From IMG/VR virus record IMGVR_UViG_3300047476_001203, positions 51,207-115,206 of that record: a DNA stretch of 64,000 nucleotides; one strand, written 5' to 3'. The position numbers were made by a program, and so were the translations under genes. The notes beneath the pieces are model-generated. The model was not told where the DNA came from and ran no database searches. It was given only the letters and a program-made list of their open reading frames with translations. Position 1 is the first letter of the stretch. Each line of letters starts with the position of its first letter. This stretch comes from a virus. This document shows, in pieces, positions 25,663 to 33,566 of this stretch.

Positions 25663-26930
25663 ATTTAGTATATGACGATTGGCACCACAATGCAACTCAT
25701 CCAAATATTAACGGTGAGAAGGAATTCGGTGCAAATAATTTCAGGAGGATTGATGGGTTGATGAATTTTTATGAATTTAAAAATTTCAAAAGATTTAGGT
25801 TAACAGAGATTAAAAATCATCCTGATGAAAATTTCTATTATGTTATTGGTCATATTCACGAGATTGGTCACGCATTAAAAGCTCATAACATATTACCATT
25901 ACCAACCAAGGTAATTAAACATTTGAAAGAAAATCCAAACCTCTATGTTATTTTTTTAAATGAGCACGAGGTGGAAACTGAAGAAACCGTTATTGGAATT
26001 GAGAAGTGGGTGATAGATAAAGGAATCGACCCAAAACAGATATATGTTATTAATAACAATTATAATTTAAAGAAGTACAAAGAGGATAACAATTTAAGTT
26101 TGAATGTTCATACCATTAAGTTCTTACCAATTAAAGTTGCTAAGGAGTTAGATATGTACGATACCGATTTTATAACAGATAAACAATCTGAATTTTTTGT
26201 TTCACATAATAGGACTCCAAAAGTTCATAGGTATGCTCTTTTAGTTTTACTTAAAAAGAACAAATTGTTACAAGAAGTTGATTGGTCTTTGGTGATGGGG
26301 TGGAATCATAAAATGGATATGAAACACACAACTATAACCACTTTTTATCACGAATTATTTACAGAAAAAGAAATTCAAAAAATGAAATCTGAGATTGATT
26401 TTTTTGAGGAGATTGACATTAAAAAAAGTAGATACGAAGATAATATTGATTGGTTTGATAAAGATTGGGATAGTCACGTAAAGAGTCTTCCGTTTCACAT
26501 TGAGTGGAATCGAGTTTATGAGAAGCAAACATATGAGAACTCATACGTTAACATAACTACGGAATCTTGTTTTAAGAGGGATAATGTTGTCCATTTAAGT
26601 GAGAAAACATTCAAACCTCTTTTCTTTAATCAATACCCACTTTATGTTGCAAGTATGAATCACGTAAAAACTGTAAAAGACGTTTATGGTTTTGACGTGT
26701 TCGATGATATATTAGACCATTCATATGATTCTGAATCTGACCAAAGAAAACGATTATTCAAATTGTTTGATGAGATAAAGAGAATATATAAAAATAAAGA
26801 CAAGTTCATTTCAAATTACATCAACCTAAAAGATAGATTTGAAAATAATAAAAAGTTAGTACTGGAATTATTAAATAACAAAGATGATGTGGAATTTTTC
26901 ACATCACTAATCGAAAATAAGAAAAAATAA
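25647..26930 (+). CDS. Putative glycosyltransferase-like protein, SEK family
   Basis: This 427-aa protein has FVSHNRTPKVHRYALL at about 188-203, TTESCF, HLSEKTFKPLFFNQYPLY and GFDVFDDILDHSYDSES in the same order as 22165-23436 and 32283-33566. The first 180 residues include EIGHALKAH and a Rossmann-like DLYVIFLNEHE pattern. It overlaps the E1-alpha-like gene by 16 nt. A GT-B-like sugar transferase is the best guess, based on the SEK motif only. Confidence 0.5.
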   Translation: MGNFLNLVYDDWHHNATHPNINGEKEFGANNFRRIDGLMNFYEFKNFKRFRLTEIKNHPDENFYYVIGHIHEIGHALKAHNILPLPTKVIKHLKENPNLYVIFLNEHEVETEETVIGIEKWVIDKGIDPKQIYVINNNYNLKKYKEDNNLSLNVHTIKFLPIKVAKELDMYDTDFITDKQSEFFVSHNRTPKVHRYALLVLLKKNKLLQEVDWSLVMGWNHKMDMKHTTITTFYHELFTEKEIQKMKSEIDFFEEIDIKKSRYEDNIDWFDKDWDSHVKSLPFHIEWNRVYEKQTYENSYVNITTESCFKRDNVVHLSEKTFKPLFFNQYPLYVASMNHVKTVKDVYGFDVFDDILDHSYDSESDQRKRLFKLFDEIKRIYKNKDKFISNYINLKDRFENNKKLVLELLNNKDDVEFFTSLIENKKK

Positions 26931-28703
26931 ATGAAAAAAATTTTAATTACAGGTTGTTCAGGTTTAGTCGGTGTTCATTTGGTTAAGGAATCGATTATGA
27001 GAAACCATTTAGTTATTGGTGTTGACAAAGTTAAATCGGAACATTTACCAGAATCTGATAGGTTTAAGTTTTATGAATTAGACCTTATGAATGATGAGAA
27101 CATTACAAAATTATTTGAGGAGGAAAAACCAGATGCGGTATTCAACTGCTTCGGTGTTAAGGGTTCACCATTAAAAGCTAAAACTCAACCGGTGGACTTT
27201 CTATATCCATCACAAAAAATCAATACCGAAATAATTCACCAATGTGCAAAAAATAACGTTTGGTTAGTTTTTGTAAGTTCTGTTGGTGTTTACTCTCCCG
27301 CTGAAAAATTCTTAGAGACTGATGTATGGAAGACATTACCTTCTGAAAATGATTGGTTTCCTGCTTGGTCAAAAAGAATTGGTGAGTTATTGGTAGGTGC
27401 ATATAGAAAACAATATGGTTATAAAAAATGGACCATTGTTAGACCCGCGAACATATTTGGTGAGTATGATGATTGGAGTGGTAATGGTACTGTAATCTCA
27501 AGTATAATTAAGAAAGTATATGAAGCCGAGGATGGTGGTGAGATTGAAGCTTGGGGAGATGGTACACCTGTTAGAGATTTCATTTATGCCAATGACGTTG
27601 CAGTTGCTATTTTAAATTGTTACAAGAATAGAGTGAATGACGTAGTTAATTTAGGTTCTGGTGAAACAATAACAATTCAATCAATGATTGAGGAGGTTAT
27701 TAAAATTAGTGGTAAAAATTTAACCATTAAATGGGATAAGTCAAAACCAAACGGAGATATGCGTAGACAAATGGATACCAGTCTTCAGAACGGTTATCAA
27801 CTATTACCTTTTGTAGGATTTAAGGAAGCACTTAGAAGAACATATAGTTACTATGAAAAACACTATGGTACACTTGAATTGAATATGGATATTGAAGAGT
27901 ATCTTGAAAAGGGATTTTATGTTGGTAAGGTTCAAGAATTTATAAAAAAACACGAGTGGGATGATTATCTAAAAAGATTAGAAAATATTAGAAAAAAGTC
28001 TGAAGATAAGAAAGGTTATGGATATCGTTTTGAATTTAGAGTGCCGACGGACTACTCCGAAGAAGGATTTGATTATGTTAGGACAATTCCCGCAGATGAG
28101 ATAGAAGAAAGAGAAAAATTCGCAGCGGAAAAAGGTTGGGACATTGTTCAACGTTGGTGGGAGTTGAGAGATAGTGAAGGAATTTTCAATGATGATATAT
28201 TCTATTTTAGAGATAAGGTATCAAGATTTGTTCATAAGATATATCCTGAAGTAAAAGAATGGAATATTGGGCACAACGATGGGTTAACAATTTATGAAAA
28301 TGGTGATTTTATTGAACCTCATATTGATGGTCAAAATCCTGATAGATATTGTGTGGTATTAATTTACTTATCAGACGAAAAAGACTATATTGATGGTGGA
28401 GGAAAATTAATATTACAAGATAAAGGGTATTATGATGAAGTACTTCCAATTCATTTAAATTTTGCAATGTTAGATTTCTCAAAAAATAATTCAAATCACG
28501 CAGTTGAAATGGTTAAGAATGATTTTAGAAGATTTACATACATTAATTTCATTCAAGTTAGGCCGTATTCCCCACCTGCAAGATATAATGGTACTGAAAA
28601 AATAGAAGAAGTGTGGGAACCTGATAGTGACGTATGTTATGGTAAGCCATTTGAGATTCCACAAACTAATGATGTAAAAAAAGTTAAAAAAAGTTTAATA
28701 TGA
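26931..28703 (+). CDS. Fusion: SDR sugar epimerase-like domain plus 2OG-Fe(II) oxygenase
   Basis: This 590-aa protein combines two domains. Residues 1-310 form an extended SDR with GCSGLVGVH at 8-16 and VRPANIFGEYD, but the place of the catalytic Tyr holds Pro144 (PAWSK148), so normal redox catalysis is doubtful. Residues about 370-545 form a 2OG-Fe(II) oxygenase with H464-x-D466, H523 and an Arg at 533/534. A charged helix (about 325-365) links them. I know of no common family with this fusion. The protein ends K-K-S-L-I, the same C-terminal signature as in the minus-strand oxygenases. A sugar-nucleotide oxidation or hydroxylation role is likely. Confidence 0.8.
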   Translation: MKKILITGCSGLVGVHLVKESIMRNHLVIGVDKVKSEHLPESDRFKFYELDLMNDENITKLFEEEKPDAVFNCFGVKGSPLKAKTQPVDFLYPSQKINTEIIHQCAKNNVWLVFVSSVGVYSPAEKFLETDVWKTLPSENDWFPAWSKRIGELLVGAYRKQYGYKKWTIVRPANIFGEYDDWSGNGTVISSIIKKVYEAEDGGEIEAWGDGTPVRDFIYANDVAVAILNCYKNRVNDVVNLGSGETITIQSMIEEVIKISGKNLTIKWDKSKPNGDMRRQMDTSLQNGYQLLPFVGFKEALRRTYSYYEKHYGTLELNMDIEEYLEKGFYVGKVQEFIKKHEWDDYLKRLENIRKKSEDKKGYGYRFEFRVPTDYSEEGFDYVRTIPADEIEEREKFAAEKGWDIVQRWWELRDSEGIFNDDIFYFRDKVSRFVHKIYPEVKEWNIGHNDGLTIYENGDFIEPHIDGQNPDRYCVVLIYLSDEKDYIDGGGKLILQDKGYYDEVLPIHLNFAMLDFSKNNSNHAVEMVKNDFRRFTYINFIQVRPYSPPARYNGTEKIEEVWEPDSDVCYGKPFEIPQTNDVKKVKKSLI

Positions 28704-29674
28704 TAAATAAAAATTCAAAAATTTTAATAACCGGTGGTTCTGGTTTGGTTGGGCAAAACTTAACAAATAGGTTAGTGTCCGAAGGATACAACAATATAAG
28801 AGTTTCTTTACACACTAGAGAACCAAGAATAAAACATATGGACGTAGAGTATTGGTATTCTGATTTACAAACACAAGAGGGTTGTAAAACCATTACCAAA
28901 GATGTTGATATTGTTTTTCATTGTGCAGCATCCACTTCAAACGCTGTCGATACGGTTAACGACCCATTAGCTCACGTAACTCCAAACGTCGCAATGAACA
29001 ATTTTTTAATCGATGCGGCTTGGAGAAATAACGTTAAACATTATGTATTTATTTCATCGAACACTGTGTATCCACCCAAAGGTGATGAACCAGTAGTTGA
29101 AACTGATTTCTTATTTGATGAACCTTACCCCGTTTATTTTCCCGTTGGTTGGATGAAACGTTATGCTGAGGTTCAATGTGAATTGTATGCAAAATACTTA
29201 CCACGAACAATGAAATGTACTGTCATCAGACCTGCTAATTTGTTTGGCCCTCACGATAAGTACGATTTCAATAAGTGTCACGTAACACCTGCAACTATTC
29301 GTAAAGTTGCTGACCAATTAAATCCTATTCCTGTTTGGGGTGATGGTACTGAATTAAGAGACTTACTTTACGTTGAAGATTTTGTTGAGTCATTACAAGT
29401 TGTAATGGAAAATGAAACTGAAATGTTTCAAGTATATAACGTTGGTTCAAATAAAGTTTATTCAGTACTTGAGGTATTGGATGAAATGAAGAAAATTGCA
29501 AACTACGATGCACCTACTGAATTCATTAGTGGTAAACCTTCAATGATACCAACAAGAAAAATTGATTCAAATAAAATAAAAGATAAGTTAGGTTGGGAAG
29601 CTAAGACTTCATTATCAGAAGGTTTAGAAAAGGCCTATGAATGGTATAACGAAAACAAAAACGAATTTAATTAA
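28700..29674 (+). CDS. Extended SDR, sugar epimerase/reductase-like
   Basis: This 324-aa protein has ILITGGSGLVGQN at 8-20, VFHCAAST, VIRPANLFGPHD and WGDGTELRDLLYVEDF, close in layout to GDP-fucose synthase-like enzymes. The YxxxK site reads V149-G-W-M-K153: the Lys is kept but the catalytic Tyr is replaced by Val. It may bind a nucleotide sugar without carrying out standard hydride transfer, or use another residue. It overlaps the upstream fusion gene by 4 nt. Confidence 0.8.
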   Translation: MINKNSKILITGGSGLVGQNLTNRLVSEGYNNIRVSLHTREPRIKHMDVEYWYSDLQTQEGCKTITKDVDIVFHCAASTSNAVDTVNDPLAHVTPNVAMNNFLIDAAWRNNVKHYVFISSNTVYPPKGDEPVVETDFLFDEPYPVYFPVGWMKRYAEVQCELYAKYLPRTMKCTVIRPANLFGPHDKYDFNKCHVTPATIRKVADQLNPIPVWGDGTELRDLLYVEDFVESLQVVMENETEMFQVYNVGSNKVYSVLEVLDEMKKIANYDAPTEFISGKPSMIPTRKIDSNKIKDKLGWEAKTSLSEGLEKAYEWYNENKNEFN

Positions 29675-30483
29675 TGAAAAAAGGAATAGTATTTGCCGGT
29701 TGTTCATTTACTTGGGGTCAAGGTCTTTATTATTATTCAAAAATGGAGACTCTTAAGGAGCCCGCACCCGAACAATATGAACACAAATTGGTAACAGACG
29801 CACATAAACGTTTTATGGCGACTTTAAGATTCCCAAGATTAGTTGCCAATCATTTTGAAACATTTGAAATTGTTAAAAAAGAAAATGGTGGTAGTGAAGA
29901 CGAATCTTTATTTTTTTTAGACTATATTTTTAGTAATAAAAATGGAATGACTCATTTAATTGAAGAAAAATTTTCATACGAAGAAATTGGATATGCGGTT
30001 TTTCAAACGAGTCAACCAGGTAGATGTTCATTTACATTTACACATAAGGGAAATGAACACAAAATGAATTGGATTGGTTCGTCACAAGGAATCCAAAGAA
30101 TCTTCTTTGAGTGGATGGAAGAAAATGGTATCGGTGGATTTCCTGAATGGTATGTTGAACACTGTAAACAACAAGTTAAAAAAATTAAAGAGACGTTTGA
30201 ATTTTTGGAGAGCAAAGGTATCAAATGTATAATTCTTAATTGGCAGGATGACTATGTTAAGTATGTTAAGGAAGACCCTTATTTACACGACAGAATGGTC
30301 TATCTAAATTATAACGGTACTGAATATACCAATATTGATTATATGATGAGACTTAACAATGGTTTAACAGTTAGAGATGATTTTGACGAATTAGGAGAAC
30401 ATCCACCAAAAGATTCTCACCCATCTAAAAAATGTCATAGAATAATTGCAGACGCAGTAATCAAAAAAATAGAATCATTATGA
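29674..30483 (+). CDS. SGNH hydrolase-like protein
   Basis: This 269-aa protein has VFAGCSFTWGQG with Ser at 11, and near the C-terminus PKDSHPSKKCHRII with the Asp/His pair. The middle Gly/Asn block is not clear. Overlaps its neighbours by 1 and 4 nt. As the only hydrolase-like gene in this operon it may trim or move an acyl group on the sugar made here. Confidence 0.6.
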   Translation: MKKGIVFAGCSFTWGQGLYYYSKMETLKEPAPEQYEHKLVTDAHKRFMATLRFPRLVANHFETFEIVKKENGGSEDESLFFLDYIFSNKNGMTHLIEEKFSYEEIGYAVFQTSQPGRCSFTFTHKGNEHKMNWIGSSQGIQRIFFEWMEENGIGGFPEWYVEHCKQQVKKIKETFEFLESKGIKCIILNWQDDYVKYVKEDPYLHDRMVYLNYNGTEYTNIDYMMRLNNGLTVRDDFDELGEHPPKDSHPSKKCHRIIADAVIKKIESL

Positions 30484-31028
30484 GTTCACCACAATACACC
30501 CCATATAAGGACGCTTTAACTAAATCAATGACTTACCTTGGTCAACAAGAAGATACTGTCTTCTTGGGTCAGCAAATCCTTTGGCACGGTAATCCAATGA
30601 GTACAACTATCGGAGAAGTTCCAAAAGATAAGTTAATTGAACTTCCTGTTATGGAAGAATCACAAATGGGAATGAGTTTAGGTATGGCTATGGCGGGTAA
30701 AACTGTGATTACATTTTATCCTCGATGGGATTTTTTAATTTGTGCAACTAATCAATTAGTAAATCACGTAGATAAGATTAAACTAATGAGTAATCAAGAA
30801 TGGAATCCTAATATGATTATTCGTTTAGGTAAGGGGTCAGATAAACCATTAGACCCAGGACATCAACACAGAGGTAGTTATTTAGCATCATATGAGATGA
30901 TGTGTCCTAATATCAAATTCTATGATTTAAAGTCGTGGAAAGATATCGAAGAGACCTACAAAACGGTGTATGAAAAGGGTGGGATATCTGTTATTGTCGA
31001 ATATCCTGAGTTATATTACGAAGCATAA
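30480..31028 (+). CDS. TPP-dependent enzyme, E1-beta-like half
   Basis: This 182-aa protein matches the pyrimidine-binding domain of transketolase/E1 beta: LPVMEESQMGMSLGMAMAG at 55-73 holds the catalytic Glu (59), and TFYPRWDFLICATNQLVNHVDKI follows as expected. The C-terminal domain of normal E1 beta (about 140 residues) is missing. Partner of the E1-alpha-like protein at 25030; the two are separated by four genes in the same operon. It is the last gene before the terminator. Confidence 0.8.
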   Translation: MSSPQYTPYKDALTKSMTYLGQQEDTVFLGQQILWHGNPMSTTIGEVPKDKLIELPVMEESQMGMSLGMAMAGKTVITFYPRWDFLICATNQLVNHVDKIKLMSNQEWNPNMIIRLGKGSDKPLDPGHQHRGSYLASYEMMCPNIKFYDLKSWKDIEETYKTVYEKGGISVIVEYPELYYEA

Positions 31029-31030
31029 AA

Positions 31031-31051
31031 AAAGGGACTATAAGTCCCTTT
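31031..31051. terminator. Bidirectional terminator between convergent genes
   Basis: A perfect 9-bp stem (AAAGGGACT / AGTCCCTTT) with a 3-nt loop begins 2 nt after the stop at 31028. It has A and T runs on both sides, so it works for the plus-strand operon and for the minus-strand gene ending at 31058. Confidence 0.85.
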
Positions 31052-31057
31052 TTTATT

Positions 31058-31834
31058 TTACTCTCCCCAATGTTTTTTACGTAATTCTTGTAAATCAATT
31101 GGTTCTCTTTTCATATGACCTCCTTGATTGAAGTGTGCACCTTGTTTAAGATATCCACCCAATAAGTTTCTTCTCATTCTATTTGAATTGTTTGGTTCAG
31201 AACCGTGAACAACGTGTGAATGTAATAATACTACTTGACCTTTTCTTAAAAATCCTTCAACCTTTTTGAAATCGTGTCCTTCAGGCATTACACAAGGTTT
31301 ACCTCTTTCGTTTCTCCAAAATGTTGGGTTGGTTTTAGTTCTTTCTTCATCAACTTCAATTGGTAAAGTTGGTAGTCTATGTGAACCTTCGTAATTCCAT
31401 ACCGCACCATTCTCAGGGTCGTGGTTATCTAACGCGATTGCCGTGTTAATAATCTCATTGTGTTTACAACCAGTGTAGAATGCATTTTGGTGCATATCTC
31501 TACCTAATTGTCCCGGTGGTTTGAAATAACACCAAGTTTGTAATCCTACTGTTTTACCTTCCATAAGAAACTCACAAGCTTCTAATACTTTAGGATGACA
31601 GAATAATTTTTCAATCATTGGTGAAATTTTATGTGGGTACGCAAATGGGTCCCACTCACCCCACTCTTTACCATCTTCGGTTGTTGTTTTAGACCTTTCA
31701 TTTCTTAATCGGTCCAATTCATCATTAACCGCATCACATTCGTCTTCGGTTAACAATTCCAATACTGTCCAACCTTTGTATCTCCAATCAAATGTCATTT
31801 GTTGGATTTCTAATTCTGTTAAATGTTTGAACAT
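31058..31834 (-). CDS. Phytanoyl-CoA dioxygenase (PhyH)-like protein with altered iron site
   Basis: This 258-aa protein follows the PhyH layout: an N-terminal GWTVLELL strand, QTWCYFKPPGQ, MHQNAFY, NGAVWNYEGSHR, then LLHSHVVHGSEPN with distal His (about 210) and Arg (219/221). The first iron motif is H115-Q-N117 in place of H-x-D. In Fe/2OG halogenases the Asp is lost in favour of Ala or Gly, so the change may alter chemistry, but Asn could also just weaken iron binding. Ends at the shared terminator. It has a longer A/T-rich leader than most genes here. Confidence 0.75.
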   Translation of the reverse strand: MFKHLTELEIQQMTFDWRYKGWTVLELLTEDECDAVNDELDRLRNERSKTTTEDGKEWGEWDPFAYPHKISPMIEKLFCHPKVLEACEFLMEGKTVGLQTWCYFKPPGQLGRDMHQNAFYTGCKHNEIINTAIALDNHDPENGAVWNYEGSHRLPTLPIEVDEERTKTNPTFWRNERGKPCVMPEGHDFKKVEGFLRKGQVVLLHSHVVHGSEPNNSNRMRRNLLGGYLKQGAHFNQGGHMKREPIDLQELRKKHWGE

Positions 31835-31881
31835 AGTTTTCTTTTTGTATAATTTATTTATTTTTTATCTATTAGTAAATG

Positions 31882-32286
31882 TTACCAACTAATTTCCCAA
31901 TCTTTAAATTCCGCAGCTAAACAATCAATTTTGTAATCTTTTCTACCACCAACAATTTCTTGTATTTTGTTTTTAGCGGTATTTCTAATACCATTCAATC
32001 CGTGTGTTAGTTCTAACTGATTACCTTCTTTGATTCCTTTACGATAGTTAGATTCGTTGTGCCAAATATGTAAATTCATCTGAGATAAAACAACAATAGC
32101 TCTAATAGTTTCGGCGGTAATTTTCCCATCATTGTCATCAAGTAGTAATTGAATGTCGTGTAAAATGTCACTAATTTCCTGACCATATTCTTCTTTGTGC
32201 TCCGTAATAAAAACTTCTTTTAATTGTGATATACTCAACCTATCAACTAATTCAGCTAATGTTGGTAAATATTTTCTTTCACTCAT
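31882..32286 (-). CDS. Conserved phage protein of unknown function
   Basis: This 134-aa, mostly helical protein starts MSERKYLPTLAELVDRLSISQLKE and includes EHKEEYGQEISDILHDI and LSQMNLHIWHNES. I recall similar proteins from T4-like cyanophages, always of unknown role. No metal or nucleotide motif is seen. It overlaps the upstream glycosyltransferase-like gene by 4 nt, so it is part of the modification operon. Confidence 0.7.
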   Translation of the reverse strand: MSERKYLPTLAELVDRLSISQLKEVFITEHKEEYGQEISDILHDIQLLLDDNDGKITAETIRAIVVLSQMNLHIWHNESNYRKGIKEGNQLELTHGLNGIRNTAKNKIQEIVGGRKDYKIDCLAAEFKDWEISW

Positions 32287-33566
32287 ATTAAATTCTGTTT
32301 GATGTTAAAATATTGATTATGATACTTTTGAAATTCAACAAATGAATCAGGTAATCGATATAATTTATTTATTAGATTTGAATGATTGTGTTCAACAACT
32401 TCTCTCATTGACTTGAACCATTCCATTTTATTTTTAACTGAAATTGTCTTTTTAACACTTTCGATAATTGCTTTCATTCTCTCGTGTGTTGGTAAACTAT
32501 CATAGTCTTCGTCTAAGAATTCAGAGAATGTTTTATATCCCATTTTCTTCATCATTGCGAGACTATCTTTATTACCCATCACCATCCAAGGATGTCTACA
32601 AGCAATTGGTTTATAAAGTTTCTCACTTAAGAACATTGTTTCATCACTATCACCACAATGCGCTTCACTTACAACACTAACCCAACTATCTAAACAAATC
32701 TGTTCATTTAATCTCCTAATGTAGTAGTTGTCGTCAAATTCATTATTGGGTTTCTCATATATCAATAATGGTAATGGTTCATATATTTTATCAACAACCT
32801 CATCCGACATATATTCACCTTCAAATGGGTACTGATGTTTAGGAAATTGATTCATACTAACCAAACCATCTTTTAGAATATCATTATCAAACATATAACG
32901 ATAAAACCAAACTCTGTGAGGTCTTATTCTTTTATTCAAACAAGAAAAACTTTTAATATTCTTTTTGTTCTTTTTCTTGTATTCTAAATGAGTATCGAAA
33001 TCTGGTAGTTTTCCTTCCCTATCAAAATGGTAACAGGTCATCCCGACATCTAATTCAAAATGCGCGTATGGGATTACTTTTAACTTTTCTTTTATTTTAT
33101 TTTCAATGCACCACTTATCATAAATCTCATCGGCAATCATATTACCGGTGACATATACAATACTTGATGGTGGTACTTTATACTTCTTACAATGTGTATG
33201 GAAAAAATCCCATAACCATCTTGATTGGTATCCTTCGAAACTTTGGTCTAATAAAAGTAATGCTTTCTTGTTTCTTAAATCACTCAAATATTTTGGGTTA
33301 AGATATTCAAACAAACTCTTAACCCTTGATGTATATCCTGTCCAATCTTCAGGACTGTGATTAACCGCAGCAGGAATAACATAGTTTTCTACATCGTTAT
33401 CCAATTTCAAAAATTGTAAAAAGGATTCTTTATGTGTAAACCCAAAATACATATTCGTTGCATTAATCAACGGAGCATATGTAAATCTCTTTATACCTGA
33501 TGGATTTACATCAGGACAACTTGTAAAGTTGTGTAAGTTTTCAATATCTTCAAAAACTAATTTCAT
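32283..33566 (-). CDS. Putative glycosyltransferase-like protein, SEK family
   Basis: This 427-aa protein has SFSCLNKRIRPHRVWFYR, VSVVSEAH, FLSEKLYKPIACRHPWMVMG and GYKTFSEFLDEDYDS, in the same order as its paralogs at 22165 and 25647. It also has a Rossmann-like KKALLLLDQSFEG near 95-107 and SSIVYVTGNMIADEIYD, close to the VYYVCGNLLSEQI of 22165. Ends K-Q-N-L-I. Coupled to the radical SAM gene upstream by a 1-nt overlap (TAATG). Confidence 0.5.
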   Translation of the reverse strand: MKLVFEDIENLHNFTSCPDVNPSGIKRFTYAPLINATNMYFGFTHKESFLQFLKLDNDVENYVIPAAVNHSPEDWTGYTSRVKSLFEYLNPKYLSDLRNKKALLLLDQSFEGYQSRWLWDFFHTHCKKYKVPPSSIVYVTGNMIADEIYDKWCIENKIKEKLKVIPYAHFELDVGMTCYHFDREGKLPDFDTHLEYKKKNKKNIKSFSCLNKRIRPHRVWFYRYMFDNDILKDGLVSMNQFPKHQYPFEGEYMSDEVVDKIYEPLPLLIYEKPNNEFDDNYYIRRLNEQICLDSWVSVVSEAHCGDSDETMFLSEKLYKPIACRHPWMVMGNKDSLAMMKKMGYKTFSEFLDEDYDSLPTHERMKAIIESVKKTISVKNKMEWFKSMREVVEHNHSNLINKLYRLPDSFVEFQKYHNQYFNIKQNLI

